Shown: positions 35,763-45,434 of the stretch, in pieces
Layout: every line of letters begins with the position of its first letter
Position numbering within the stretch: position 1 is the first letter of the stretch
Source of the DNA: Thomasclavelia cocleata
Lineage (GTDB): Bacteria; Bacillota_I; Bacilli_A; Erysipelotrichales; Coprobacillaceae
Direction of reading: 5' to 3'
Length of the DNA stretch: 64,000 nt
Assembly (NCBI RefSeq): GCF_900102365.1
Contig: NZ_FOIN01000011.1
Span: 1-64,000 of the forward strand
Program-made: the position numbers and the translations under genes
Notes under the pieces: model-generated
The model's database searches: none
Seen by the model: only the letters and a program-made list of their open reading frames with translations
What the model was told of the DNA's origin: nothing

Positions 35763-37388
35763 ATGAAAAAAGCTATTCCATTAGGAATAATGGATTATGA
35801 GAAACTAATAAAAGATGATTATTATGCAGTAGATAAAACATTAATGATCAAAGATTTTCTTGAAAGAAAAAGTAGTGTTACATTAATTACAAGACCAAGA
35901 AGATTTGGAAAAACAATCAATATGTCAATGATGGCAGAATTTCTCGATATCACTAAAGATTCTAAAGAAATATTTAAAGATACAAAAATTATGAAGACTA
36001 ATTATGCTGACCAAATTAATCAGTATCCAACTATTTTTATCACTTTTGCAGGAGCTAAAAACAGCTTACAGGAAATTGTAAGCTGGATAAAAAGAGGAAT
36101 CTTAAAAGAATATCAGCGTTATAAATTTATTTTAAATGATTTGGATGAATTTGATAAACCAGTTTATGAAGCAATAAAAAAAGAATTAATTAATTTTGAT
36201 AATAATCAATTAAATGATATTACGGATTCTTTATCATTTTTAATGGAGCAGTTAGAGAAATATTATCAAAAAAAAGTTATGTTGTTTATCGATGAATACG
36301 ATACACCATTTATTGAAGGACATGTGGGAGGTTTTTATAATGAAATAAAAGGTGGGTTAGCAGGATTGCTCCATAATGCTTTAAAGCTATCATCAAGCTT
36401 ACAGTATGCTATGCTTACAGGAATTCAAAGAGTAGCTAAAGAAAGTATTTTCAGTGATTTAAATAATCTTATAGTATGTACAGTAATGGATAAACGATAT
36501 GATCAGTATTTTGGTTTTACAGAAACAGAAACAGAAACGTTGTTAAAATATTATGATTTAAGATTAAATGATGAAGTAAGAGAGATGTATGATGGTTATC
36601 ATATGGGTGAAGTAGAAATATATAATCCATGGTCGATTATTAATTATGCAGATAATAAAGAACTAATTCCTTATTGGGTGAATACCAGCAGTAATATAAT
36701 GATTAAAAAGGTGATGGAAAAAAGTGAAGTAAGCTTCAAAGAAGGTTATGAAACATTGATCAGACAAGGGTATTTAGATACGCAGATAATGATGGAGACA
36801 AGTTTTTATGAACAGTCGCAGACAGAAAGCTTATGGGGATTGTTTGTAAATGCAGGATATTTAACAATAGAACAGATGATTCGAAAAAACAGATATCGAA
36901 TTAGGATCCCAAATGAAGAAGTACAGCAAGAATTTATGTCATTGACAGCTTATTATTTACAGGTATCAGAAAGTATTTTAGATGATTTATTTTATGCAGT
37001 AGAAACGAAAGACAAGAAATTATTTGAAAACAGTTATAAAAATATTCTAATGACATTGCCATCATATTATGATTTAAAGGACGAAAACAGTTATCATATG
37101 ATGATATTAGGTATGAGTGCCTGGTTAACAAGTGAGTATGAAATAATAAGTAATCAAGAAGCTGGATTAGGAAGATGTGATATTATTTTAAAGGCGAAAA
37201 AGGCTTTACCATCATATGTAATTGAATTCAAGTATACTAAGGATAAAAAGGAAATAGAAAAAGAATCAGAAGAAGCGGTAAAACAGATTATTGAAAAGGA
37301 ATATTCCAAAAAACTAAAAGGAGAAATAGTATATATAGGATTAGCTCATTGTGGTAAAGAAGTAGAAGTTAAATGGGTGGAAAAATAA
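35763..37388 (+). CDS. AAA-ATPase with C-terminal PD-(D/E)xK domain (DUF1703-type), copy 1
   Basis: 541 residues. N-terminal AAA-ATPase_like domain (PF09820 type): IPLGIMDYEKLIKDDYYAVDKT, Walker A TRPRRFGKTINMSMM (about 43), MLFIDEYDTPF (Walker B, about 170), TGIQRVAKESIFSDLNN (sensor). C-terminal restriction-like fold with GRCDIIL and SYVIEFKYTKD (Asp...Glu-x-Lys, about 480-500). Very common in gut Firmicutes and Bacteroidetes; the function is unproven, with links to defence and mobile DNA suspected. ATG 35763 follows AAGGGTGA. Related to the copy at 45720-47354. Confidence 0.88.
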   Translation: MKKAIPLGIMDYEKLIKDDYYAVDKTLMIKDFLERKSSVTLITRPRRFGKTINMSMMAEFLDITKDSKEIFKDTKIMKTNYADQINQYPTIFITFAGAKNSLQEIVSWIKRGILKEYQRYKFILNDLDEFDKPVYEAIKKELINFDNNQLNDITDSLSFLMEQLEKYYQKKVMLFIDEYDTPFIEGHVGGFYNEIKGGLAGLLHNALKLSSSLQYAMLTGIQRVAKESIFSDLNNLIVCTVMDKRYDQYFGFTETETETLLKYYDLRLNDEVREMYDGYHMGEVEIYNPWSIINYADNKELIPYWVNTSSNIMIKKVMEKSEVSFKEGYETLIRQGYLDTQIMMETSFYEQSQTESLWGLFVNAGYLTIEQMIRKNRYRIRIPNEEVQQEFMSLTAYYLQVSESILDDLFYAVETKDKKLFENSYKNILMTLPSYYDLKDENSYHMMILGMSAWLTSEYEIISNQEAGLGRCDIILKAKKALPSYVIEFKYTKDKKEIEKESEEAVKQIIEKEYSKKLKGEIVYIGLAHCGKEVEVKWVEK

Positions 37389-37697
37389 TTTTCTAAAATG
37401 TCTATTAATTTCTTTAAAATACTTGTTGGTTTTATATCAAGTTTTTGGATTAACAAATGTAAGAAATTTGGTCAGTTTGTTTTAATATATATTCTCTTTA
37501 AAAATTATCTGGTGATAAATAGTTACAATGTATGTAGATTTTACCATGTTATAAAGTTTCTTTAAATATTAAAAAAACAATTAATAAGTGTAAGAATGTA
37601 TTATTTAAATCAGTGGAGTATTGTACAAGGATGAAAAGTTATATAGAGACAGAATATAGATGAGGGATAGTAAGTTATAGACAAATAGCAACTATTT
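37389..37697. other. intergenic region, no clear feature
   Basis: AT-rich. A 56-codon frame (37398-37568) lacks a ribosome site and is probably noise. Nothing else was recognised before the terminator at 37698. Confidence 0.5.
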
Positions 37698-37750
37698 AAA
37701 AAAGCATGATAGATTGATGAATAAGACATCGAAACATATCATGCTTTTTT
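37698..37750. terminator. bidirectional terminator between AAA-ATPase and merR
   Basis: A 14-bp perfect stem (AAAAAAGCATGATA 37698-37711 with TATCATGCTTTTTT 37737-37750) with a 25-base loop. T-runs on both strands. Confidence 0.85.
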
Positions 37751-37764
37751 AGTTGTTATATTAT

Positions 37765-38544
37765 TTAACTAGTATATAATAAAGCATACTTATTAATGTT
37801 GTCATTACATAAACTAATAATAAAATACATATTTTCACTATTATAACCTTTTTGTTCTAATAATTGAAAAAAATCAGCTATTTCAAATAATGAAAAATTT
37901 TCATTAATATTAAATATATTAAAAATGAAATTTACAGGATGGTTTATATGTGGAATTTTATCAATAAATTCATCATATGTACTCCAATTTTGATAAACAC
38001 TCTCAAATTCCCATGTTTTATTACTTAAATCTTTTAATAAATCTTCATCAAGTTTTATAATTTCATTATTAGGAAAAGTTTGCAATAAACGATATATATC
38101 ATTGCAACATTTATTAAAAGAAAGTGTTGCAGTAGAGTTGTTACGTTTTAGTATAATGGTATTTTTATTTTTTATAATTTCTAATTTTGATGTGTTTTTA
38201 ATATTTTTAATTTTATCATTCATGTTATTTATTTTTTCAAGATATGATTCCTTTAATTTAATTGAATTAGATAGTTTTTCTTGATGTATTTTAATTTTTT
38301 CATCTATTCTTAATAAGATACTTTCATCATTTCTACTAATTAATACTTTAATTTCTTTAATAGTAAAACCTATAGTTTGAAATTCTTTAATTTTATAGAA
38401 ATCTACTGCTTGTTCTATTTTATAAAAGCGATAGCCACTTAATTTATCAATATAATATGGTTTTAGTAAACCTTGATGATCATAGTATCTTAAAGTTTGT
38501 GTAGAGCATTGGCATAATTCAGCAAATTTTTTAATATTAAGCAT
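37765..38544 (-). CDS. MerR-family transcriptional regulator
   Basis: 259 residues. The N-terminal winged helix is clear: MLNIKKFAELCQCSTQTLRYYDHQGLLKP, then SGYRFYKIEQAVDFYKIKEFQTIGFTIKEIKVLI (about 1-75), followed by a coiled-coil linker (about 85-125) and a C-terminal ligand domain of about 120 residues I do not recognise. ATG 38544 follows AAGGAGGA; the longer frame to 38577 starts inside the promoter. No adjacent target gene on its strand, so autoregulation through the palindrome at 38575 is the visible role. Confidence 0.88.
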   Translation of the reverse strand: MLNIKKFAELCQCSTQTLRYYDHQGLLKPYYIDKLSGYRFYKIEQAVDFYKIKEFQTIGFTIKEIKVLISRNDESILLRIDEKIKIHQEKLSNSIKLKESYLEKINNMNDKIKNIKNTSKLEIIKNKNTIILKRNNSTATLSFNKCCNDIYRLLQTFPNNEIIKLDEDLLKDLSNKTWEFESVYQNWSTYDEFIDKIPHINHPVNFIFNIFNINENFSLFEIADFFQLLEQKGYNSENMYFIISLCNDNINKYALLYTS

Positions 38545-38574
38545 ATCTTGTTCCTCCTTCTGATGAAAGAATAT

Positions 38575-38594
38575 CATTATAGTACACTATAATG
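38575..38594. promoter_or_regulatory. 20-bp palindromic operator of merR
   Basis: A perfect palindrome with arms CATTATAGT and ACTATAATG around AC. It lies 30 bases before the merR start and includes a TATAAT-like hexamer on the minus strand, so a bound MerR protein would sit on the promoter. Confidence 0.6.
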
Positions 38595-38723
38595 TAAAGA
38601 ATAAATAATTAAGTTAAACGGTATTATTAAGAAGAAAAGGTGAAATTTATTGTTGTTTTTGGTAAAATAATGTAAAGATAACAAATTTGATTATAAACAT
38701 CTAAAATAAGAGTAATATGAGTA

Positions 38724-38846
38724 AATAAAAATAGTTGCATAGCAACTATTAGTATATCACCTATGTGATACCATTTAAAATGGCATTAAAGCAAAGCTTT
38801 ATTTTAACTCGTTATATAATTTAGAATAGTAGTCAAATTTCTTTGA
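38724..38846 (-). ncRNA. tracrRNA of the type II-A system (divergent from cas9)
   Basis: The minus strand carries an anti-repeat (38802-38837): 22 bases match the CRISPR repeat with one difference (plus-strand GTTATATAATTTAGAATAG). Reading downstream on the minus strand, the RNA has GAG bulge plus UUAAAAU, a nexus hairpin (38787-38801), then hairpins at 38771-38783 and 38755-38770, and a final stem AATAGTTGC/GCAACTATT (38730-38750) followed by TTTTTATTT. This mirrors the layout of known tracrRNAs: bulged repeat:anti-repeat with GA opposite GAG, nexus, 3' hairpins, terminator. A likely promoter on the minus strand is TTGACT (38877-38882) with TATTCT 17 bases on. Exact ends are estimates. Confidence 0.85.
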
Positions 38847-38883
38847 CATAATAAGAATAAAATAAAATGGGGAGAAAGTCAAT

Positions 38884-41800
38884 ATGGATAAAGAAAAAAT
38901 TAAGTATAGTATAGGCCTAGATATAGGAACGAGCTCAGTTGGGTGGGCTGTAGTTGATAACAATTTTAAATTATTAAAAAAAGGTAATAAAAATATGTGG
39001 GGAAGTCGATTGTTTGAAACAGCAAAAACTGCTGCTGATCGTCGTCAAAATCGTTCTAATCGAAGAAGATACAATAAAAGGCGGGAACGAATTAGATTGT
39101 TACAAGAACTTATGGCAAGCATGGTATTAAGTGTAGATCCAACTTTTTTTATTCGTTTAACACAAACTACTTTTTTGGATGAAGAAGATAAAAGTAGGTT
39201 TTTAAATGATAAATATAAGGGGAATTATAATTTATTTATTGAGGATGATTATAATGATCAAAATTTTTATAACAATTTTAAAACAATATATCATTTAAGA
39301 AATTATTTATGTCAAACTACTAAAAAAGAAGATCCTAGATTAATATATTTAGCTTTGCATCATATTGTTAAGTATCGTGGTAATTTTTTATATGAAAAGC
39401 AGGATTTTTCATTAGATGCTACAAGAATCGAAGATGATTTACAAAGTATTTTAGATAAAATTAATGAATTTAATGATTTAGGTATGATATTTGATGAACA
39501 GACAATTTTTAAAATATTAAATATTTTAAAAGAAAATAATAATCGAAGTGAAAAGATAGATAAGTGTTTAAAACAGATAGCTATTGATAAAAAGAATAAA
39601 CAAGTATTTAAAAATCTGTTTAGTGGAATAGCAGGTAATCAATTTAATTTTACAAAAATGATTTCTAATGAAGTTATACAATATGAAGATGAAGATATTA
39701 AATTAAAGTTTTCAGATGTGAATTTTGAAAATAAGATAGAGGAATATAGTGTTGCATTAGGAGAATATTTTGAATTTATTGAATTGATGAAAAAAATATA
39801 TAGCTGGATTACGCTAAATAATATTCTTAAATCTGGAAATAGTATATCAGAGGCAATGATCAATAGATATGATATGCATCATAATGATTTAAAAAGATTA
39901 AAAAAATTGATTAAAGAGTATGATAGAAAAGTTTATTATGAAGTTTTTAGAAATCAAAGTGATAAATTAAAAAATTATTACAACTATATAAATCATCCTG
40001 GTAAAACCAGTAGAGAAGAGTTTTATAAATATTTAAAAAAGGTATTAGAAAAAATAAATAATGAAGAAGTTAATTATTTTTTAATGAAGATTGAAGAGGA
40101 AGAGTTGTTATTAAAACAAAATGATCGTGATAATGGTGCTATTCCTTACCAGTTAAATTTAAATGAAATGAAGAAGATAATTGAAAATCAGTCGAAATTT
40201 TACGAAGATTTAAGAATAAATAAAGATAAATTAATTAGTATTTTAACATTTAAAATACCATATTATTATGGACCTTTAGATGGTAATGATAAATATGGCT
40301 GGTTAATTAAATATCAAAATAAAAAGCAGGAACGAATTACTCCATGGAATCATAATGAGGTTGTAGACATGGAAAGAACAGCTACAGCTTTTATTGAACG
40401 TTTAACTAGTTTTTGTACATATTTGCCTGATGAACTAGTTATGCCTAAAAATTCATTAACTTGTAATATGTATGAGCTTTTAAATGAATTAAATAGGATT
40501 AGAGTAAATGGAAAATTGTTGGGAAGAGATATTAAAGCAGGAATAATTGAAAAATTATTTATGAATAAAAAAATTATTAAAGAAAGTGATTTGAAAGAAT
40601 GGTTTATTAAAAACAAAATCTATTTAGAAATAGATGAGATTTCGGGATATCAAAAAGATAAAATATTTTCTTCTTCATTGGGGTCATGGATTGATTTTAA
40701 AAAGATTTTTAGTGTTATTGATGAGTCTAATTATTTAGTTATTGAAGAAATCATTAAAGATATCACAGTTTTTAATGAAAAAAATATTTTAAAGAAACGC
40801 TTAAAAAATGTTTATAAGTTGTCTAACGAGCAAATAAAGAAAATTTTAAAATTAAATTATAGTGGATGGTCAAAACTATCTTATGAATTAATTAACGGAA
40901 TTAAAGCTGATAATTGCTATGGAAGTTCAGTAAGTATTTTAGAAGTAATGAAGGAATCAAATCTTAATTTGATGCAGATAATTAATGATGATAAACTAGG
41001 TTACAAAAAAATCATAGATGAGAAGAACTGTTTTGAAACTGATGAAAAATTCGATTATGATGAGATAAAAAATTTACCTGGATCTCCAGCAATAAAAAAA
41101 GGAATTTGGCAATCGCTTCTAATTATAGAAGAAATAACAAAGTATATGAAGCATCAGCCAAAAAATGTCTATATTGAATTTGCACGTGAAGAAGGAAAAA
41201 AAGAGCGAACAAAAACACAAATAAAAAAACTTAAAAATATTTATAAAGATTTGGATTTACAGTTAAATCATGATATTTGGGTAAGAAATAAGCTTAATCA
41301 AGAAAAAGATGACTATAAGCTTAGTAATGAAAGATTGTATTTATATTATACGCAAATGGGAAAATGTATGTATTCAGGAGAGGCGATTGAAAGTATAGAT
41401 GATATTTTTAGTGATGAATTATATGAAATTGATCATATAATACCTCGTTCAATTATTAAAGATGATAGTATTGATAATAAAGTATTAGTAAAAAGAAAAG
41501 AAAATCAAAGAAAGTCAAATGATATTATTCCATTACCAATTAGAGAAAAACAAATTGAGCGGTGGAAATATTTATTAGATCACAAGCTGATATCTCAAAA
41601 AAAGTATTTTAATCTGATTCGTGATGAAATGGATTCTCAAACAATAGAAAAATTTATTAATCGTCAATTAGTTGAAACTAGGCAGATCATTAAACATGTT
41701 GCCAATATTATTGATAACCATTATGCTAATACATCAGTAGTAGCCATAAGGGCTAATATAATTCATGATTTTAGAATAAAGTACAATATTTATAAAAATC

Positions 41801-42843
41801 GTAACATAAATGATTATCATCATGGTCATGATGCATATATTGCTTGTGTTATAGGACAATACATGAAAATACGTTATCCACAATTTGATGCAAAATATGC
41901 TTATAATGAGTATATGCGCTATGGTAATAATAAACATGATAAATCAGGATTTATTTTAAATAGCATGAATTATGAAGGTTATGATAAAGATACTGGGGAG
42001 ATAATATGGCATCCTGATACAATTAAAAAAATTTTAAAATGTTTTAATTATCGAGATTGTTATATTACAAAAAAACTTGAGTCAAGTGATGGAGAATTAT
42101 TCGATGCAACTATATATTCGCCAAAAAGCAATAAAAAAGATTTGATTCCTGTAAATAAATTCAGAGCAAATAGTAATAAGTATGGTGGGTTTTCTGGAGT
42201 AAAATATATTATTTATGCAATTGAAGGAATTGATAAAAAATCGTCAGTTGTGCGTAAAATTGTCAAGGTTCCACTTATTTATAAAGATGAAAAACCAGAA
42301 AAAATAATTTCATATATTGAAAAGTATAATAATTATAAAGATGTTAAGCTCTTAAAAGTTATTAAGAAAAATCAATTAATTGAAATAGATGGCGGTTTTT
42401 ATTACATCACTTCACCAACCGAATTGAATACAGCCTGGCAGTTAGTTTTAAATCCACATGAAAATGCAGTAGTATATAAAATTAATCATGCACTAAAAAA
42501 TAATGTTGATAAAGAGTTGGATATTAAGGAACTGGATTCATTATATTTAAGTTTAATTGATAAATTAAACAATTATTATCCTAAATATCAAAGTACAATA
42601 AAAAATAAAATAATTGATCTACATGAACGATTTAAAAATTTATCATTACTTGATGCAGCAAAAGTAATTGAACAATTATTAGTTGCTATGTCTGCTGGTC
42701 CCCAAAATGGTAAAATTGACCTGCCTAATTTTAAAATTGGTGATCGTATTGGAAGATTAAAAGGACAAGATATTTTACTAGATAAAACTATATTTTATAA
42801 TCAATCAGTTACTGGTTTATATTCAAAAAAGGTAAAGTTATGA
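38884..42843 (+). CDS. cas9: CRISPR-associated endonuclease Cas9 (type II-A)
   Basis: RNA-guided DNA nuclease of 1319 residues. RuvC-I SIGLDIGTSSVGWAV (catalytic Asp13), arginine-rich bridge helix ADRRQNRSNRRRYNKRRER (about 52-70), long helical recognition lobe, RuvC-II VYIEFAREEGKK (Glu765), HNH YEIDHIIPRSIIKDDSIDNK with catalytic His851, RuvC-III YHHGHDAYIACVIG (His980, Asp983), and a PAM-interacting C-terminus. All catalytic residues are present, so it should be active. ATG 38884 has GGGGAG about 10 bases upstream. First gene of cas9-cas1-cas2-csn2, overlapping cas1 by ATGA. Confidence 0.97.
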   Translation: MDKEKIKYSIGLDIGTSSVGWAVVDNNFKLLKKGNKNMWGSRLFETAKTAADRRQNRSNRRRYNKRRERIRLLQELMASMVLSVDPTFFIRLTQTTFLDEEDKSRFLNDKYKGNYNLFIEDDYNDQNFYNNFKTIYHLRNYLCQTTKKEDPRLIYLALHHIVKYRGNFLYEKQDFSLDATRIEDDLQSILDKINEFNDLGMIFDEQTIFKILNILKENNNRSEKIDKCLKQIAIDKKNKQVFKNLFSGIAGNQFNFTKMISNEVIQYEDEDIKLKFSDVNFENKIEEYSVALGEYFEFIELMKKIYSWITLNNILKSGNSISEAMINRYDMHHNDLKRLKKLIKEYDRKVYYEVFRNQSDKLKNYYNYINHPGKTSREEFYKYLKKVLEKINNEEVNYFLMKIEEEELLLKQNDRDNGAIPYQLNLNEMKKIIENQSKFYEDLRINKDKLISILTFKIPYYYGPLDGNDKYGWLIKYQNKKQERITPWNHNEVVDMERTATAFIERLTSFCTYLPDELVMPKNSLTCNMYELLNELNRIRVNGKLLGRDIKAGIIEKLFMNKKIIKESDLKEWFIKNKIYLEIDEISGYQKDKIFSSSLGSWIDFKKIFSVIDESNYLVIEEIIKDITVFNEKNILKKRLKNVYKLSNEQIKKILKLNYSGWSKLSYELINGIKADNCYGSSVSILEVMKESNLNLMQIINDDKLGYKKIIDEKNCFETDEKFDYDEIKNLPGSPAIKKGIWQSLLIIEEITKYMKHQPKNVYIEFAREEGKKERTKTQIKKLKNIYKDLDLQLNHDIWVRNKLNQEKDDYKLSNERLYLYYTQMGKCMYSGEAIESIDDIFSDELYEIDHIIPRSIIKDDSIDNKVLVKRKENQRKSNDIIPLPIREKQIERWKYLLDHKLISQKKYFNLIRDEMDSQTIEKFINRQLVETRQIIKHVANIIDNHYANTSVVAIRANIIHDFRIKYNIYKNRNINDYHHGHDAYIACVIGQYMKIRYPQFDAKYAYNEYMRYGNNKHDKSGFILNSMNYEGYDKDTGEIIWHPDTIKKILKCFNYRDCYITKKLESSDGELFDATIYSPKSNKKDLIPVNKFRANSNKYGGFSGVKYIIYAIEGIDKKSSVVRKIVKVPLIYKDEKPEKIISYIEKYNNYKDVKLLKVIKKNQLIEIDGGFYYITSPTELNTAWQLVLNPHENAVVYKINHALKNNVDKELDIKELDSLYLSLIDKLNNYYPKYQSTIKNKIIDLHERFKNLSLLDAAKVIEQLLVAMSAGPQNGKIDLPNFKIGDRIGRLKGQDILLDKTIFYNQSVTGLYSKKVKL

Positions 42844-43709
42844 CATGGCGGACTATTTTTATAAAATCGAAGGCAAAATTATCTTACAAAAATGATTATT
42901 TAGTAGTTCGTAATGAAGAAATACATATGATTCACTTGTCGGAAATAAACACAGTAATAATTGATTCTACCGCAGTAACAGTTACTTCCTACTTAATATC
43001 AGAGATGTTGAGTAGGAAGATCAAATTAATTTTTTGTGATGATAAAAGAAATCCTCAAGGAGAAGTTGTACCATATTATGGATGTCATGATTCAAGTAAA
43101 AAAGTCCATGAGCAGTTAAAATGGGATGAGTATGTGTTAGTGGTATGGACTAGGATTATTAAAGAAAAAATTATAAACCAATCAAAATTGCTTCACTATT
43201 ATGAAAATGATAATTATAAAAAACTAGAATTATATGCTAGTCAATTATTAGCAAACGATATAACTAATCGTGAGGGACATGCAGCTAAAGTGTACTTCAA
43301 TTCATTATTTGGGTTAGGATTTAATCGAGAAGATGTTAGTGATATTAATGCATCTTTAAATTATGGATATGCTATAATTTTATCGCAGTTTAATAAAGAA
43401 ATTGTAGCAAGTGGATATTTGACACAGTTGGGAATTAAACATAGTAACTATTTTAATTTTTTCAACTTATCTTCCGATTTAATGGAGCCATTTAGACCAT
43501 TAATAGATAAAATTGTTAAAGATAATTATGGAAATGTATTTGATATAACAATGAAATTAAATTTAATCAATGTTTTAAATAAAAAAGTGAGAATAAAAAA
43601 TAGAGAGCAATATGTAAGCAATGCTATTGGTATATATGTAAAAAGTGTAATAAATGCAATTCAAAAGAGAAATATAGAGCTATTAGATTTTTTTGATTAT
43701 GAGTTATAG
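42840..43709 (+). CDS. cas1: CRISPR-associated integrase Cas1 (type II-A)
   Basis: Catalytic subunit of the Cas1-Cas2 spacer integrase, 289 residues. Visible are the metal-binding Glu145 in NREGHAAKVYF, His201 in LGIKHSN, and the acidic MEPFRPLID segment. MTWRTIFIKSKAKLSYKN and the start SYLISEMLSRKIKLIFCD are typical of the II-A branch. ATG overlaps the cas9 stop (ATGA). A separate, unrelated type I-B Cas1 is encoded at 62269-63267. Confidence 0.96.
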   Translation: MTWRTIFIKSKAKLSYKNDYLVVRNEEIHMIHLSEINTVIIDSTAVTVTSYLISEMLSRKIKLIFCDDKRNPQGEVVPYYGCHDSSKKVHEQLKWDEYVLVVWTRIIKEKIINQSKLLHYYENDNYKKLELYASQLLANDITNREGHAAKVYFNSLFGLGFNREDVSDINASLNYGYAIILSQFNKEIVASGYLTQLGIKHSNYFNFFNLSSDLMEPFRPLIDKIVKDNYGNVFDITMKLNLINVLNKKVRIKNREQYVSNAIGIYVKSVINAIQKRNIELLDFFDYEL

Positions 43710-44019
43710 ATATATGAGGATATTAGTGTTTTATGATTTACCAGTAGAAACATATGCTGAACAAAAAGAATATCGTAGATTTCAGAAAAGTTTAATTAAA
43801 AGTGGTTATATAATGATGCAAGAAAGTGTATATTGTAAACTTGCATTAAATAACTCTATTGTGAAAAGTGAAAAACAGAAGTTATACAAAAATAAACCTC
43901 ACTGTGGAATTGTTCAAGTTCTAGTTGTTACTGAAAAACAATTCGCTCAAATTGAATATATAGTTGGGAAAAAATCAAATATAAAAGAAGATAGGGATGA
44001 TAGGTTAATAGTATTATGA
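43699..44019 (+). CDS. cas2: CRISPR-associated protein Cas2 (type II-A)
   Basis: 106 residues from ATG 43699; MRILVFYDLPVET is the conserved first strand with the Asp, followed by EYRRFQKSLIKSGYIMMQESVYCKL and VQVLVVTEKQFAQIEYIVG. Structural partner of Cas1. The alternative TTG 43693 adds only two residues, and ATG 43714 would also keep the domain. It begins inside the cas1 3' end; csn2 starts at its stop (ATGA). Confidence 0.93.
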   Translation: MSYRYMRILVFYDLPVETYAEQKEYRRFQKSLIKSGYIMMQESVYCKLALNNSIVKSEKQKLYKNKPHCGIVQVLVVTEKQFAQIEYIVGKKSNIKEDRDDRLIVL

Positions 44020-44690
44020 AAATGAAAATAATTGGATTTGATATGGATGTAGATTTTAGTGATTCAATAGATACAATTTTAATTATTAAAGATAGTAAAT
44101 TATTTTCAAAAGTTGCATTTGAGATTTATAATTATTCATTAGTTAGTACGTGTGAGATAATTATATTAGATGATTATGGAGAGATAATCAAGAATAATTT
44201 TATTGAGTGTATATATGATATAATCAGTTATGATTTAACTTCTAAAAAGGTATTAGCAAAAATATATATGACAATAAAAAATAATATAATAGATGATATA
44301 GATAAAGAAACCACTCTTTTAAATGATATAAATAAAGTAAATGGTTTATTTATTGAGGAACTGGAAAATTATAATTTAGATTATTCTTATGAGACGAATA
44401 TAAAGATAGAAAATTATTTAAAACTGTTAAATTTAAAAATAGTAAGTTCTGGAGAATCAGTATTTAATAAGATGATAGATTTAATTGAGATTTATTCAGA
44501 ATTGTTTAATGAACATGTTATAATATTTATAAATATTATGTCGTATTTGAGTGATGATGAACTAGAGGAAGTCTTAAAATATAAGAGGTATAAAAAATTA
44601 AAATGTATTTTTATTGAGAATAATTTTACTAGAAATATAATAGCAAATAAGTATATAATAGATGATGATCTATATATGTATAAATTATAA
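44016..44690 (+). CDS. csn2: CRISPR-associated protein Csn2 (type II-A adaptation)
   Basis: 224 residues, the usual size of Csn2, which forms a ring that binds DNA ends during spacer acquisition. Sequence is divergent; recognition rests on position between cas2 and the array, on length, and on MKIIGFDMDVDFSD... with an alternating helical/acidic pattern (VNGLFIEELENYNLDYSYETNIKIENYLKLLNLKI is shortened here in reference to about residues 108-142). ATG overlaps the cas2 stop by ATGA. This gene defines the locus as II-A. Confidence 0.88.
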   Translation: MKMKIIGFDMDVDFSDSIDTILIIKDSKLFSKVAFEIYNYSLVSTCEIIILDDYGEIIKNNFIECIYDIISYDLTSKKVLAKIYMTIKNNIIDDIDKETTLLNDINKVNGLFIEELENYNLDYSYETNIKIENYLKLLNLKIVSSGESVFNKMIDLIEIYSELFNEHVIIFINIMSYLSDDELEEVLKYKRYKKLKCIFIENNFTRNIIANKYIIDDDLYMYKL

Positions 44691-44749
44691 CACTATCTAA
44701 ATTATGGATGAAGTCGTTATTCATTTATACTTTTAAAACCTAATTTGAG
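44691..44749 (+). promoter_or_regulatory. type II-A CRISPR leader
   Basis: AT-rich leader between csn2 and the first repeat. Its last seven bases are ATTTGAG (44743-44749), the leader-anchoring sequence known for II-A integration in streptococci. Next to it, AAAACCT (about 44736-44742) is the inverse of AGGTTTT at the repeat edge. TATACT at 44726-44731 may be a weak -10. Confidence 0.75.
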
Positions 44750-45434
44750 GTTTTAGAGTTATGTAATTTAGAATAGTAGCAAAACACATTTATTTCCATT
44801 TTTATAAGTGCCATTGTTTTAGAGTTATGTAATTTAGAATAGTAGCAAAACTAAAATTTTTTCATGGTATGCCTCTGTTGAGTTTTAGAGTTATGTAATT
44901 TAGAATAGTAGCAAAACACAATGAAGAACTGTACGATATCACCGAACGTTTTAGAGTTATGTAATTTAGAATAGTAGCAAAACTATTATTTCTTTGTTCC
45001 TAACAGATTGACTGTTTTAGAGTTATGTAATTTAGAATAGTAGCAAAACTTCCAATCCAAAAACAATAACATGATAGTGGTTTTAGAGTTATGTAATTTA
45101 GAATAGTAGCAAAACTCCAGAATTTTTAAGCGAAGCAATAGCATCGTTTTAGAGTTATGTAATTTAGAATAGTAGCAAAACTTCTTTCCAATGGTCCCAA
45201 GTCAACCTATTGTTTTAGAGTTATGTAATTTAGAATAGTAGCAAAACAATATCTGCGGGATAGTATAAGTAGTAGTAGTTTTAGAGTTATGTAATTTAGA
45301 ATAGTAGCAAAACAGCATTTCGTATGATAAATCTAACGGGCATGTTTTAGAGTTATGTAATTTAGAATAGTAGCAAAACATACCATATGGAATATCTGAC
45401 AAAATCAGGGTTTTAGAGTTATGTAATTTAGAAT
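44750..45434 (+). CRISPR. type II-A CRISPR array, 11 repeats and 10 spacers
   Basis: 36-base repeats start at 44750 and recur every 66 bases through 45410; all spacers are exactly 30 bases. Repeats begin GTTTTAGAG and end AGTAGCAAAAC, the start of II-A crRNA handles. Ten are identical; the eleventh (45410-45434) matches for 25 bases and then stops, as expected for the leader-distal end. Transcription is from the leader side, on the plus strand. Spacer 1 (44786-44815) should be the newest. No spacer matches another part of this window by eye. Confidence 0.98.

Noticed and set aside
37398-37568. 56-codon frame after the first AAA-ATPase
   Set aside because: No ribosome site, unusual composition, and no family resemblance.
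45202-45402. 66-codon minus-strand frame inside the II-A array
   Set aside because: It is a translation of the CRISPR repeats with a repeating peptide, not a gene.
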